From NCBI RefSeq assembly GCF_005049105.1, contig NZ_SUKA01000004.1, forward strand, positions 62,001 through 126,000: 64,000 bases of DNA, given 5' to 3'. Within the stretch, counting starts at the first letter, position 1; every line of letters begins with the position of its first letter. Below the pieces are notes generated by a model. That model searched no databases. It was not told the origin of the DNA and was given only the letters and a program-made list of their open reading frames with translations. Positions 17,991 to 27,466 of the stretch are shown here, piece after piece. Made by a program: the position numbers and the translations under genes. This DNA is from Sphingobacterium alkalisoli. GTDB taxonomy: Bacteria; Bacteroidota; Bacteroidia; Sphingobacteriales; Sphingobacteriaceae.

Positions 17991-18443
17991 ATGGACAATA
18001 TCAAGATAAGACAATACCTCGCAAGCGATAAAAGTCGGCTTTTAGAACTTCTAATGCTAAATACACCAAAACACTTTGCAGAAAGCGAATATGCCGACTT
18101 CAACAAATACCTGGATACGGAGATCGAGCAGTATTTTGTCGTCGAACTAGACGGAATAATAGTTGGCGCAGGAGGTATTAATTTTGAGAATAACCATAAA
18201 ATCGGTAAAATTAGTTGGGATATTATTCACCCAGATTTTCAGGGCTTCGGTATAGGACGCAAATTGCTTCAACACCGCATTGTCCTATTAAAATCAATCA
18301 GCAGCATAGAGCGTATTTTAGTAAGAACATCTCAATTCGCATTCAAATTTTACGAGAAAAACGAGTTTATCGTAAACGAAGTTCATAAAGATTATTGGGC
18401 AGATGGTTTTGACCTTTATCACATGATATACAAAAAAAACTGA
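17991..18443 (+). CDS. GNAT family N-acetyltransferase
   Basis: 150 residues with the GNAT fold: IKIRQYLASDKSRLLELL at the N-terminus, VVELDGIIVGAGGI, then IHPDFQGFGIGRKLLQHRI near 80-97, where Q/RxxGxG binds acetyl-CoA, and LVRTSQFAFKFYEKNEF for the last strands. Substrate cannot be inferred. It is followed 30 bases later by sixA on the same strand. The 77-base spacer before it is T-rich. Confidence 0.88.
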   Translation: MDNIKIRQYLASDKSRLLELLMLNTPKHFAESEYADFNKYLDTEIEQYFVVELDGIIVGAGGINFENNHKIGKISWDIIHPDFQGFGIGRKLLQHRIVLLKSISSIERILVRTSQFAFKFYEKNEFIVNEVHKDYWADGFDLYHMIYKKN

Positions 18444-18473
18444 AAACCTTATTAAATTTTGCTAAATTTAATA

Positions 18474-18971
18474 ATGGAAACAAAATCAATCTATATTGTA
18501 CGCCATGCCAAGGCGGAAGATCATTCCCTTTCTAAAAGAGATTTTAATCGTGATTTGATCAACAAAGGAAAAGAACGGGCGCACCGAATCGCGACGGAAC
18601 TAGCCCCGCTAGTAACTGTCAACGAAAAAACATTAGTAATATCATCACCAGCGAATCGCGCCATACAAACAGCCGAAATCTTCTGTTCCATTCTGGGATA
18701 TCCGGCAGAAAAGATCCAAATGGAAATAAATATTTATGAAGCGCACTACCTGGACATCCTTCGGGTGATAAATAACCTTACCGGTTCATACGAATCAATT
18801 TGGGTCTTTGGCCACAACCCCGGTTTGTCAGATCTGACGAACTACCTGTGCGATAGTCAGGTTGATCTCTTAACGGCTAATGTCGCTATTATTGGACTCG
18901 AAAACGAAGTGGACTTTGCATCCTTAGCTGGAAGTACAGGAAATTTGAAAACCGTTTTAGACGGACAATAA
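18474..18971 (+). CDS. sixA: phosphohistidine phosphatase SixA-like
   Basis: 165 residues of the histidine phosphatase superfamily. IYIVRHAKAEDH near residue 6 contains the catalytic RHA motif, VISSPANRAIQTAEIF near 60 and VFGHNPGLSDL near 110 provide the second Arg and second His. The length matches SixA, which removes phosphate from phosphohistidine on signalling or PTS-type carriers. The ATG at 18474 was chosen over a TTG at 18459 since it directly precedes the first strand. Confidence 0.9.
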   Translation: METKSIYIVRHAKAEDHSLSKRDFNRDLINKGKERAHRIATELAPLVTVNEKTLVISSPANRAIQTAEIFCSILGYPAEKIQMEINIYEAHYLDILRVINNLTGSYESIWVFGHNPGLSDLTNYLCDSQVDLLTANVAIIGLENEVDFASLAGSTGNLKTVLDGQ

Positions 18972-19022
18972 CAAAAAATGCTGAAAACTATAATCGCAAT
19001 ACGCTGTTAGTTGTTATATAAC

Positions 19023-19044
19023 CCATTGGATCATATCCAAATGG
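19023..19044. repeat. small inverted repeat before the YyaL-type gene
   Basis: CCATTGGAT and ATCCAAATGG can pair with one bulged A across a three-base loop. It lies mid-way in the 139-base spacer and has no U-tract, so it is not an obvious terminator. Confidence 0.3.
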
Positions 19045-19110
19045 ACGAACCGGAAAATTCGCGACCGATGTTACACATAATGGTCCCCATTTTCGTACCT
19101 TTAATTCTTT

Positions 19111-21135
19111 ATGGCAAATAAACTACAGCACGAAACCTCACCTTATCTTAAGCAACATGCGCACAATCCCGTAGATTGGATGCCATGGGGTCCCGAAGCA
19201 TTAGCAAAAGCAAAAAATGAAAACAAGCTTATCTTAGTGAGCATAGGCTATTCCGCCTGCCACTGGTGCCATGTAATGGAGCGGGAAAGCTTCGAAAACG
19301 ACGCCATAGCCCAAACCATGAATAAATTCTACGTGCCAATAAAAATTGATCGTGAAGAGCGCCCCGATATTGATCAGATTTATATGATTGCCGTTCAGCT
19401 CATGACCAATTCAGGTGGTTGGCCATTAAATTGTATATGTCTACCCGACGGAAGACCGATATATGGTGGTACTTATTTCAGACCCCAAGATTGGCAGAAT
19501 GTGCTCCTCCAGATTGCTCAGATGTGGGAAGAAACGCCTGAGGTTGCGTTGGATTATGCACAACGGCTGACGTCGGGGATACATAAAGCCGAAAAACTAC
19601 CTATTTTACCTATTCCTGAACAATATTCCTTATTGGATCTAAAATCGGTTATACTTCCCTGGAAAGAGCAATTCGACTTCAAAGATGGCGGTTATCAAAG
19701 AGCGCCTAAATTCCCATTACCCAACAATTGGCTATTTCTACTTCGGTATGCCGTACTGGCTGAAGACGACGTTATACTAGAACATGTACATTTTACATTA
19801 GAAAAATTAGCAAATGGCGGCATCTATGACCAGATCGGCGGAGGCTTTGCCCGTTATTCGGTCGACGGACAGTGGCATGTGCCTCATTTCGAAAAAATGC
19901 TTTACGACAACGGACAACTGATAAGCCTCTACAGCGAAGCTTATCAACAAAAACCGACAACATTGTATAAACGCATCGTGGAAGAAACGGTTACCTGGGC
20001 CGAACGGGAAATGCTTGCTTCAAATGGTGGCTTCTACAGTGCACTGGATGCCGACAGCGAAGGCGTCGAAGGCAAATTCTATACATTCGATTATACCGAA
20101 TTTGACATTTTAGGCGATGACGCCGATCTTTTCCGTTCATATTTTAATATTGTAAAAACAGGGAATTGGGCAGAAGAAAATACAAATATCCCATTTGTAA
20201 ATATTGGGGACCAAACCTTCATTACCGAGGCTGGATTTAGAGCTGAAGAATGGGACCTATATCTCAAAGAGATAAAAAGCAAGCTTCTCTCGTACCGTTC
20301 AAAGCGAATAAGACCGGGGTTGGACAATAAGCAGTTGACTACCTGGAATGCATTGCTTTTAAAAGGCCTTGTGGATGCCTACCGTGTGTTTGACGAAGAC
20401 CGTTATCTCAACCTCGCTTTAGGTATTGGACACTTTATCGCAGACAACTGTATGGAGAACGATGTATTGCTACATCAGCCTGCAGATCACAACCGCAAAA
20501 TAACCGGTTTTCTGGATGATTATGCATTTACGATTGAAGCCTATATTGCATTATATGAAGCCACCTTCGATGAAAAGTGGCTGATGGAGAGTAAGGCACT
20601 GGCCGATCTGGCGATTTCCTTTTTTTACGACAAGGAGAATAAGACGTTTTACTATACTGGATCAGATGCCGAACAACTTATTGCCCGTAAGAGCGAAATC
20701 ATGGACAATGTGATTCCGGCTTCCACGTCTACTTTGGTACGGCAGTTGTATAAATTAGGCTTGTTATTCGACGATGAAAATTATACCGCCATTGCCGATC
20801 AGGTGTTTGCAAATGTCTTTCCACACATCAAAAGCTACGGATCAGCTTATTCGAATTGGGCAATCCAATTAGTGGAACACCATTTCGGAACGAATGAAAT
20901 AGCACTGACCGGAGCGGACGCACTGGAGTGGCGAAAAGAGCTCGATAAATCGTATATTCCAAATAAAATAACATTAGGGGGAACAAAAAGTACACTTCCG
21001 TTGTTAAAAAGTAGACAAGGTGTGGACTCAAAAGCCTACCTTTGTCGGAATAAAACATGCAGTCTTCCTCAATCGTCGATTGCCCCAATAATAGAATTAA
21101 TAAATAGTAACAGGGATATTAATCCCATAAATTAA
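19111..21135 (+). CDS. thioredoxin-domain protein, YyaL/DUF255 family
   Basis: 674 residues, the usual length for this family (bacterial YyaL, vertebrate SPATA20). The N-terminal thioredoxin-like domain begins [19 protein letters not shown] and has the redox pair in [14 protein letters not shown] (Cys50 and Cys53). [17 protein letters not shown] and GGTYFRP follow near 120. The remaining 450 residues form an alpha/alpha-barrel with [32 protein letters not shown] and [13 protein letters not shown]. The cellular role is not settled. The slyD gene starts five bases downstream, so the two are probably co-transcribed. Confidence 0.93.
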   Translation: MANKLQHETSPYLKQHAHNPVDWMPWGPEALAKAKNENKLILVSIGYSACHWCHVMERESFENDAIAQTMNKFYVPIKIDREERPDIDQIYMIAVQLMTNSGGWPLNCICLPDGRPIYGGTYFRPQDWQNVLLQIAQMWEETPEVALDYAQRLTSGIHKAEKLPILPIPEQYSLLDLKSVILPWKEQFDFKDGGYQRAPKFPLPNNWLFLLRYAVLAEDDVILEHVHFTLEKLANGGIYDQIGGGFARYSVDGQWHVPHFEKMLYDNGQLISLYSEAYQQKPTTLYKRIVEETVTWAEREMLASNGGFYSALDADSEGVEGKFYTFDYTEFDILGDDADLFRSYFNIVKTGNWAEENTNIPFVNIGDQTFITEAGFRAEEWDLYLKEIKSKLLSYRSKRIRPGLDNKQLTTWNALLLKGLVDAYRVFDEDRYLNLALGIGHFIADNCMENDVLLHQPADHNRKITGFLDDYAFTIEAYIALYEATFDEKWLMESKALADLAISFFYDKENKTFYYTGSDAEQLIARKSEIMDNVIPASTSTLVRQLYKLGLLFDDENYTAIADQVFANVFPHIKSYGSAYSNWAIQLVEHHFGTNEIALTGADALEWRKELDKSYIPNKITLGGTKSTLPLLKSRQGVDSKAYLCRNKTCSLPQSSIAPIIELINSNRDINPIN

Positions 21136-21140
21136 GTCGA

Positions 21141-21641
21141 ATGGCAGTAGAAAACAACAACGTAGTAACGTTGAATTACATTCTTCACACCGTAGAGGAT
21201 AATGGAGAAAAAACTTTTGTAGAGCAAACAACCACTGAAAACCCGTTAACATTTTTATATGGTGTAGGTATGATGTTACCTATGTTTGAAGAGAAAATAG
21301 CTGGATTGAATGAAGGAGATAAATCCTCATTCGAATTGGCTGCAGTAGATGCATATGGTGAAAAAGATGATAAGGCCGTAGCACAATTGCCTGCGGATAT
21401 GTTCAATGAAACCGGACTTCCTCCAGTTGGAGAAGTATTACCGCTTCAAGATAATCAGGGAAACCAATTCCGTGCAGTAGTAGTTGAAGTAACTCCTGAA
21501 GCTGTAATAGCTGATTTAAATCATCCGATGGCGGGGAAAAACTTAAATTTCGATATCGAAGTTCTAGCGGTTCGTCCAGCAACTGAGGAGGAACTATCCC
21601 ATGGTCATGCACATGGAGCCGATGGCGAAGCAGACCATTAA
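21141..21641 (+). CDS. slyD: FKBP-type peptidyl-prolyl isomerase SlyD
   Basis: 166 residues. FKBP core with the IF chaperone insertion: VVTLNYILHT, NPLTFLYGVGMMLPMFEEK, GLNEGDKSSFELAAVDAYG, LPPVGEVLPL and VIADLNHPMAGKNLNFDIEV, all typical of SlyD. The short tail HGHAHGADGEADH keeps a histidine-rich metal-binding end, much shorter than in E. coli. It acts in the cytoplasm as a proline isomerase and chaperone, possibly storing nickel. It is followed by a strong bidirectional terminator. Confidence 0.93.
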   Translation: MAVENNNVVTLNYILHTVEDNGEKTFVEQTTTENPLTFLYGVGMMLPMFEEKIAGLNEGDKSSFELAAVDAYGEKDDKAVAQLPADMFNETGLPPVGEVLPLQDNQGNQFRAVVVEVTPEAVIADLNHPMAGKNLNFDIEVLAVRPATEEELSHGHAHGADGEADH

Positions 21642-21648
21642 TTAGCGA

Positions 21649-21706
21649 AAAGAGTAAGGAACAAGGATTGATTTTCATCCTACCTTATCTTTGTTCCTTA
21701 CTCTTT
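21649..21706. terminator. bidirectional terminator between slyD and mnmD
   Basis: AAAGAGTAAGGAACAA (21649-21664) pairs perfectly over 16 bases with TTGTTCCTTACTCTTT (21691-21706). The arms flank a 26-base loop and carry A/T-rich ends on both sides, serving the convergent slyD and mnmD genes. Confidence 0.75.
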
Positions 21707-21742
21707 GATCTTTAAGAGCTTTAATTCACCAATACCCGATCG

Positions 21743-22411
21743 CTAACCCAACTTTACCGCCCTCAGCATCTCTCGCTTCCCTGGAGCACCGGGTGCTTTT
21801 TCGATCGCAAAACCTAAGGCTTTCATACTTCGTTTTAAATTCCCCGTTATGGCATACGTCACAAAAACACCACCGGGTTTCAGGAACTTACATACATGTG
21901 CCAAGGTCTCGTCCGACCACATTTCGGGCTGATGTATTGCCGCAAATGCATCGAAATAAATGACATCAAACATACCATCATCCTCAAAATCCAAGACATC
22001 GGCATGTGCAACTCTGAAGTCGATGTAGTCTGATAGTTTCACTGTCTCCATCAGGGCATTTTTATATTCTGATCGAAAAACGTCCCACAAATCTGCGGAA
22101 ACATATTGATTGTATTCGGTGTGCGATATCACTTCCAACGGTAAAGGAAAAGCCTCTATACCACAGTAATCTAATTTCAGCGAATTCTCGCCACAGTAGT
22201 CCGCCGTAAGTAAAAAATTGAGCCCTGTTCCAAATCCGATTTCTAGAATAGATGCTCCATTTCTATTTTCCTTCTCCAAAAAAAACTGTAGGCCCGATTT
22301 CAGAAACACATGGATACTTTCCTGATGTGCACCATGTTTGGAATGGTAATGCTCCCCTACCTCAGCATGATACAACGTCTTCGAACCATCAGCAGTCGTC
22401 ACAAAATCCAT
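21743..22411 (-). CDS. mnmD: tRNA (mnm5s2U34) methyltransferase MnmD
   Basis: 222 residues, a stand-alone equivalent of the methyltransferase half of MnmC (DUF752). The SAM loop ILEIGFGTGLNFLLTA lies near 54-70, DVIYFDAFAAIHQPEMW near 130 carries the conserved DAF motif and FVTYAITGNLKRSMKALGF closes the domain. It would methylate 5-aminomethyl-2-thiouridine at the tRNA wobble position. The oxidase half is absent, as usual outside gammaproteobacteria. It is divergent from the symporter gene with a 61-base spacer. Confidence 0.9.
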   Translation of the reverse strand: MDFVTTADGSKTLYHAEVGEHYHSKHGAHQESIHVFLKSGLQFFLEKENRNGASILEIGFGTGLNFLLTADYCGENSLKLDYCGIEAFPLPLEVISHTEYNQYVSADLWDVFRSEYKNALMETVKLSDYIDFRVAHADVLDFEDDGMFDVIYFDAFAAIHQPEMWSDETLAHVCKFLKPGGVFVTYAITGNLKRSMKALGFAIEKAPGAPGKREMLRAVKLG

Positions 22412-22472
22412 AAAACAAATATTTTCTCCAAATCTAATATAAAAATGGTTATTTTAGCGATAGACATAAATT

Positions 22473-23705
22473 ATGATGCAGGAAATACTCAAAAACTACA
22501 GCAACATCATCCAACTGTTAATCGGAATAATAGTCGGTAGTATGATCGGCCTACTGTTACCACAAGTTATTCCGTATATTAAACCATTAGGGGATATATT
22601 TTTAAACCTGCTTTTTGTAGCCGTTATTCCGCTGTTATTTTTTGCTATTTCATCCTCCGTTGCGAATATCGAAAGCAACAATAAGTTAGGGCGGATTTTA
22701 GGAACAATGTCTGCTGTGTTTGTCTTAACCATCGTTATCGCGGCCATCGCCACGATAATAGGACTGTGGATTTTCCCTGTTACAGCAGCTAAAGATGCAT
22801 CTGCCGCAATCGAAAGCTTGGCGACCAATGCAGAGGATACCTGGGGCGACAAAATAGTGCGTTTCTTGACTGTTGGAGAATTCATGAATCTACTGTCGCG
22901 CCAGAATATACTGGCTTTCGTAATATTCTCTTTTTTAGTCGGCACAGCCGCTCGAAAGACAGGCGAAGACGCTGCGCTGTTCGTGAAATTTCTGAATGCT
23001 GGCAACGAAGTCATGAAATCACTTTTAACATTGATTATGAAATTTGGTCCTATTGGCTTGGGTGCATATTTTGCGTACCAAGTACATACACTAGGTCCCG
23101 AATTATTCGGCTTTTACGCAAAACCTTTGGCATTCTATTATATTTTCGGAATCATATTTTTCTTTACATTCTATTCCATATATGCTTTCCTAGCACTACC
23201 AAAAAAGGGTATTGCCGCGTATTGGAAGTATAATATTACCCCATCGCTGACCGCATTGAGTACGTGCAGCAGTTTAGCTACCCTCCCCGCAAATCTCGAC
23301 GCAGCGAAAAAATTGGGTATACCTACCAGCGTAGCAAATGTTGTGATCCCATTAGGAAACACCCTCTATAAAAATGGATCTTCTATTTCCTCTATATTGA
23401 AAATATATGTTGCCTTTTCTATCCTAGAATGGAACTTTTTCGACCCTACAACACTTATTACTGCCGTAGGAATTACCATTATAGTAAGTATGGTGGCGGG
23501 AGGAATTCCAAACGGTGGCTTCATCGGTGAAATGTTAATGATCTCTGTTTATGGCATTCCAAATGAAGCTGTTCCGGCTATTATGATTATTGGGGCACTC
23601 GTAGATCCGCTTGCTACCGTCCTCAATGCCACTGGAGATACCGTCGCCGCGATGCTTGTAACCCGATTTTCAGGTGAGCGGTTTGAAGAGGTTAAAGAAG
23701 AGTGA
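22473..23705 (+). CDS. dicarboxylate/amino acid:cation symporter (DAACS)
   Basis: 410 residues with eight or so membrane segments and two hairpins, as in GltP/GltPh. Conserved parts are LGDIFLNLLFVAVIPLLFFA, TPSLTALSTCSSLATLPANL (serine-rich hairpin HP1), PLGNTLYKNGSSISSILKIY (TM7, where Glt transporters have NMDGT; here NTLYKNG) and LVDPLATVLNATGDTVAAML (TM8, D and N ligands). It imports dicarboxylates or amino acids such as aspartate, driven by Na+ or H+. The altered NMDGT motif may change ion coupling. The start at 22473 gives MMQEILKNYS. Confidence 0.87.
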   Translation: MMQEILKNYSNIIQLLIGIIVGSMIGLLLPQVIPYIKPLGDIFLNLLFVAVIPLLFFAISSSVANIESNNKLGRILGTMSAVFVLTIVIAAIATIIGLWIFPVTAAKDASAAIESLATNAEDTWGDKIVRFLTVGEFMNLLSRQNILAFVIFSFLVGTAARKTGEDAALFVKFLNAGNEVMKSLLTLIMKFGPIGLGAYFAYQVHTLGPELFGFYAKPLAFYYIFGIIFFFTFYSIYAFLALPKKGIAAYWKYNITPSLTALSTCSSLATLPANLDAAKKLGIPTSVANVVIPLGNTLYKNGSSISSILKIYVAFSILEWNFFDPTTLITAVGITIIVSMVAGGIPNGGFIGEMLMISVYGIPNEAVPAIMIIGALVDPLATVLNATGDTVAAMLVTRFSGERFEEVKEE

Positions 23706-23804
23706 TACTCGGTGCTTCACCATCAAAGAGTTAAATTTGATTATGATAATGGAAGGTTTTATTTAATCAAATTTATTTTCGCCTCTATGCCGGCGATGGG
23801 CATC

Positions 23805-24157
23805 CTACTTTTGACCGCAAAAGTAGACAAAACTCGTCGCTGTACCCATTTGCCACTATGGCTAGTGCCTCCTCCTACTCTTGGCAAATGGCTAAGGCGA
23901 CATTTACCGTGCGTGTAAGGATAGTGCGTTTACTAATATTGATCTTATACTTCTGCTGAACTTAAAAGGACGACCTCGGTCGATGTAGCGTTCATAAAGC
24001 TTTTGGATTTGCGTTAAGAACAGATCTACGAAGTGTAACGGCTCAGATCTGTTTAGTAAATCCAAAAGCTTTTAGCGTAACATTGACCAAGTCTTGACTT
24101 TTTTTGCTTCGTTTTTTTGGTCAAGCAAAAAAATGAAGGCCCTGTCGTGGCAACGAC
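23805..24157. repeat. chain of five hairpins, probable repetitive or mobile-derived element
   Basis: Five inverted repeats lie within 353 bases: CTACTTTTG/CAAAAGTAG (23805-23826, 4-base loop); CCATTTGCCA/TGGCAAATGG (23846-23891); a long imperfect one from about 23978 to 24088 with arms AAAGCTTTTGGATTT and AAATCCAAAAGCTTT and an inner AACAGATCT/AGATCTGTT; TTTTTTTGCTT/AAGCAAAAAAA (24099-24133); and GTCGT/ACGAC (24144-24157). Base composition is more GC-rich than the flanks. This could be a decayed MITE-like or extragenic repeat, or a structured RNA; which one cannot be told from a single copy. Confidence 0.6.
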
Positions 24158-24395
24158 GGAAAGGCAATGCGGGGGACAAGAAAACTGTCTAAGATAATCC
24201 TTCTTAAAAAAACAAACTCCCCCCCTCCTTTACTCTGTAATATTAATGATGCACAATCAAACCCAATTGATTAACATAGACAAAGCTTCGGCAAAACCCT
24301 AAAACACAAAATGTTAGTCAAAACCCTATATAGTTTAGAATATTTCTAAATAGATAGCGTAATTTGTTTAATTCCTTCTTTCGATTCCCTTTTTG

Positions 24396-24403
24396 TAATT
24401 TTG
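24396..24403 (+). promoter_or_regulatory. -7 promoter element TAATTTTG before ccmE
   Basis: Exact TAnnTTTG match ending 24 bases before the ATG at 24428. No TTG at the expected distance; only the -7 half is supported. Confidence 0.4.
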
Positions 24404-24427
24404 TGGTTGGTTTAGTGGATATACATT

Positions 24428-24835
24428 ATGAAGAAAAGTTCAATCATTTTGATTGTGATCATAGCGGTGGCTATTGCGATGATTTTGGTGATTTATACCG
24501 ACTCCAGTACATATTCTACCTTTACGGAGGCAAAAGAAAAAAATACGGAATTGTACGTTGTTGGTGTGTTAAATAAAGAAAAAGATTTGCTATATGATCC
24601 TGTAAAAGACGCAAACCTTTTTTCTTTCTACATGTATGACAAGGACAGTACTGAATGTCGCGTCGTCTTTAACGGCTCAAAGCCACAAGACATCGAACGT
24701 TCGGAACAAATCGTACTCACAGGAAAGATGGAGGGGAATGTATTTCACGCAAGCAAAATATTAATGAAATGCCCTTCCAAATATAATCAAGACGAAGTAG
24801 AAGTCATTGAAACAACGGCTTACTTGGCAGAGTAA
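24428..24835 (+). CDS. ccmE: cytochrome c maturation protein CcmE, Cys-type heme ligand
   Basis: 135 residues. One N-terminal membrane segment (SIILIVIIAVAIAMILVIY, 5-23) is followed by an OB-fold periplasmic domain: ELYVVGVLNKEKDL, FSFYMYDKDSTECRVVF, EQIVLTGKMEGNVFHASKIL. The heme-carrying position reads MKCPSKYN, that is Cys115-x3-Tyr119, not the HxxxY of E. coli. Natural CxxxY CcmE variants are known in other bacteria and archaea and still carry heme. CcmE hands heme to the CcmF ligase, whose gene follows 126 bases downstream. Confidence 0.88.
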   Translation: MKKSSIILIVIIAVAIAMILVIYTDSSTYSTFTEAKEKNTELYVVGVLNKEKDLLYDPVKDANLFSFYMYDKDSTECRVVFNGSKPQDIERSEQIVLTGKMEGNVFHASKILMKCPSKYNQDEVEVIETTAYLAE

Positions 24836-24961
24836 AAACCGTACCCCTTGGCGTTTTATAATAACCCCGCTTGTCGGTGGACTCGTTTTAACTTTTGACT
24901 TTTTAACCGAGCTTGCCCGCCTCCCAGAGTTCAGGTGAGCTCATCGAAGATGATTTAAATA

Positions 24962-27466
24962 ATGGACGTTAATTACGTTGGTGAAAACCTACTTCCTGGA
25001 AAAATAGGACAATTTTTTGTTATCCTTTCTTTCGGTGCATCCCTATTTTCTTTGATCAGCTATTTTTTTGCTGCACAATATAATAAGGAGCCCAACGCTA
25101 AGGAACTCGCAGCGGGTAAATCGTGGAAAACCCTCGGCCGAATTGGTTTTTGGTTAAACGCTTTGTCTATTATCGCTATCGGTTCGACTTTATTTTACAT
25201 TATCTATAATCACCTATTCGAATACCATTACGCATGGGATCATTCCTCCCGATCTCTGCCGACCCATTTTATCATATCCTGCTTTTGGGAAGGACAGGAA
25301 GGTAGTTTTTGGCTGTGGATGTTCTGGCAGGCCGTATTGGGTAGCATTCTGGTCTTCAGATCACGAAGCTGGGAGGCTCCAGTAATGACCTTTGTCATGC
25401 TTTGTCAAACCTTCCTCGCCTGCATGCTAATCGGTGTCGAGGTATTTGGAACACGCATAGGTAGTTCCCCATTCATCCTTTTGCGGGAAGCTATGCAAGC
25501 ACCTATCTTCAGCAATCCAAATTACTTATCAATGATAGCGGATGGCGACGGCCTAAATGCCTTGCTCCAAAATTATTGGATGGTTATTCATCCACCCACG
25601 CTATTTCTTGGATTCGCCTCCATGATCGTACCCTTTGCCTACGCAGCTGCGGGGCTATGGCAACGGCGGTATACGGACTGGATTAATGCAAGCATGCCTT
25701 GGGCTTTATTTGCGGTCATGATCCTGGGAGTAGGTATTATCATGGGATCTTTCTGGGCATACGAGGCCCTAAACTTTGGCGGTTTTTGGGCTTGGGATCC
25801 GGTAGAAAATGTATCGATTATCCCTTGGCTTACCTTAATTGCTGCGGTACATGTGATGTTGGCGTACAAACACTCTGGACATGGCTACTTTACGGCAACC
25901 TTACTTGCTTTAGTGAGCTTTGTCTTGGTTATCTATGCATCGTACCTGACCCGCAGTGGTATATTAGGCGAAACATCTGTGCATTCCTTTACCAGTCTGG
26001 GTATGTCAGGACAGCTTATTATATTCAATTTAGCATTCTTGGTTATCACTGTAAGCCTATTAATATGGAGGAGAAAGGAATTACCTCGTACACAAAAAGA
26101 GGAAGACATCTATTCGAGAGAATTCTGGTTGTTTATTGGAGCGCTCGTTCTAACAGTCGCCTGCGTACAAATGATTGCGACGACATCGATACCTGTATTT
26201 AATGCCTTATTTGGGACCAAAGTAGCCCCCCCGATTGACCCTATCGTACATTACAACAAATGGCAAGGTGCTTTTGCAGTCGTTGTTTTATTGCTTACAG
26301 CTTTTGCGCAATTTTTAAAATATAAGCGGACTGATCCCAAGAAATTTTGGCCAGCCCTCATTGCTTCATTTATCGTAGCCCTAATGTTGGCAGCTGCAGC
26401 TGTGTATTTTACCAAGGTATATACCAATGTGATGTATGTTTTAATCACCTTCACAGCTATTTTCTGTATTCTGGCAAATATCCGTGTATTGGGTGATGCA
26501 CTAAAAGGAAAATGGAGATTAGCAGGCTCAGCAGTTTCACACATTGGATTTGCCTTACTGGTTTTAGGCGCGTTAGTTGCCGCCGCCACGAATGAAGTGA
26601 TTTCCGTGAACGAAAGCCGTTACATCGGGGTACAAAATTTTGGCAAGGATGGTGATAAATTTACCGATCCGGGTGAAAATTTATTTTTAACCGAAGGCGA
26701 GCCTGTACAAATGGGAGATTATAAAATCACCTATTTGGGCGATAGCACTGCCGCTCCAAATGTCTATTATCATATCAAATATGAAAAAATAGACGAAGAA
26801 AGCGGTAAAGTACTGGAGTCTTTTAGGCTAAGTCCTTTTGCCCAAAACAACCCGGATATGGGAGGTTTAATAGGCACACCAGCAACCAAGCACTACGTCA
26901 CCTATGATATTTACACCCTGATCACCGCTGCATCCGCAGATTCCCAAGTAACTGCTACAAATATGCAAAACGGCGAGAAAACGGGGTTCGAAGATTATGA
27001 CGAGCCAGCAACCTATCAGGTAAGCATCGGAGATACTTTGCGCTACCGCAACGGTATATTTATCATCGATGGGATAAACAAAGATGCGAAACTACAAAAT
27101 ATACCCCTGGATCCGAAGGATGTATTAGTTGGCTTAAAGATCAAAGTAATTTCTGGAGATCAGAAAGAGTACGACGTAGAACCAGTATTTTTATTGAAAG
27201 AAGGTAATGCATATGACTTTAATAAAGACGTAGAAGAGCAAGGACTTCGGTTTCGTTTTACCAATATCCGCCCAGATCAGGACAAATTGGAAATCATGGT
27301 CTACCAAAAACCATTACCTGAAAAGAAATGGATCGTATTTAAAGCGATAAAGTTTCCTTACATTAACTTCTTCTGGTGCGGAACCATCATCATGACCATC
27401 GGTTTTATCATGGCGATATACAAACGTATACGAGACGCAAAACAAGAACATAAAATTACATCCTAA
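24962..27466 (+). CDS. ccmF: cytochrome c heme lyase subunit CcmF
   Basis: 834 residues, longer than the usual 650 owing to a large C-terminal periplasmic part. Many membrane helices are visible. GSFWAYEALNFGGFWAWDPV near 265-280 is the WWD heme-handling motif shared by CcmF, CcmC and CcsA; SFWLWMFWQ, YWMVIHPPTLFLGF (His ligand) and YLTRSGILGETSVHSF are other family marks. From about 545 on it has soluble stretches such as EGEPVQMGDYKITYLGD and a final helix FPYINFFWCGTIIMTIGFI. It attaches heme from CcmE to apocytochromes. Its stop overlaps the next ATG by one base. Confidence 0.93.
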   Translation: MDVNYVGENLLPGKIGQFFVILSFGASLFSLISYFFAAQYNKEPNAKELAAGKSWKTLGRIGFWLNALSIIAIGSTLFYIIYNHLFEYHYAWDHSSRSLPTHFIISCFWEGQEGSFWLWMFWQAVLGSILVFRSRSWEAPVMTFVMLCQTFLACMLIGVEVFGTRIGSSPFILLREAMQAPIFSNPNYLSMIADGDGLNALLQNYWMVIHPPTLFLGFASMIVPFAYAAAGLWQRRYTDWINASMPWALFAVMILGVGIIMGSFWAYEALNFGGFWAWDPVENVSIIPWLTLIAAVHVMLAYKHSGHGYFTATLLALVSFVLVIYASYLTRSGILGETSVHSFTSLGMSGQLIIFNLAFLVITVSLLIWRRKELPRTQKEEDIYSREFWLFIGALVLTVACVQMIATTSIPVFNALFGTKVAPPIDPIVHYNKWQGAFAVVVLLLTAFAQFLKYKRTDPKKFWPALIASFIVALMLAAAAVYFTKVYTNVMYVLITFTAIFCILANIRVLGDALKGKWRLAGSAVSHIGFALLVLGALVAAATNEVISVNESRYIGVQNFGKDGDKFTDPGENLFLTEGEPVQMGDYKITYLGDSTAAPNVYYHIKYEKIDEESGKVLESFRLSPFAQNNPDMGGLIGTPATKHYVTYDIYTLITAASADSQVTATNMQNGEKTGFEDYDEPATYQVSIGDTLRYRNGIFIIDGINKDAKLQNIPLDPKDVLVGLKIKVISGDQKEYDVEPVFLLKEGNAYDFNKDVEEQGLRFRFTNIRPDQDKLEIMVYQKPLPEKKWIVFKAIKFPYINFFWCGTIIMTIGFIMAIYKRIRDAKQEHKITS

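Larger units (their letters stand above)
23706..24427. other. long structured intergenic region before ccmE
   Basis: About 720 bases without a credible gene. The middle part (23805-24157) is a series of hairpins annotated separately. The last 240 bases are AT-rich and include TAATTTTG (24396-24403), an exact TAnnTTTG element 25 bases before the ccmE ATG. No tRNA or known riboswitch architecture was recognised. Confidence 0.55.

Noticed and set aside
23712..23918. Plus-strand open frame of 68 codons after the symporter
   Set aside because: It crosses two of the hairpin repeats and has no coding character or conserved motif.
25699..26202. Plus-strand open frame of 167 codons within ccmF
   Set aside because: It is out of frame with ccmF, which shows the WWD motif in the correct frame over this region.
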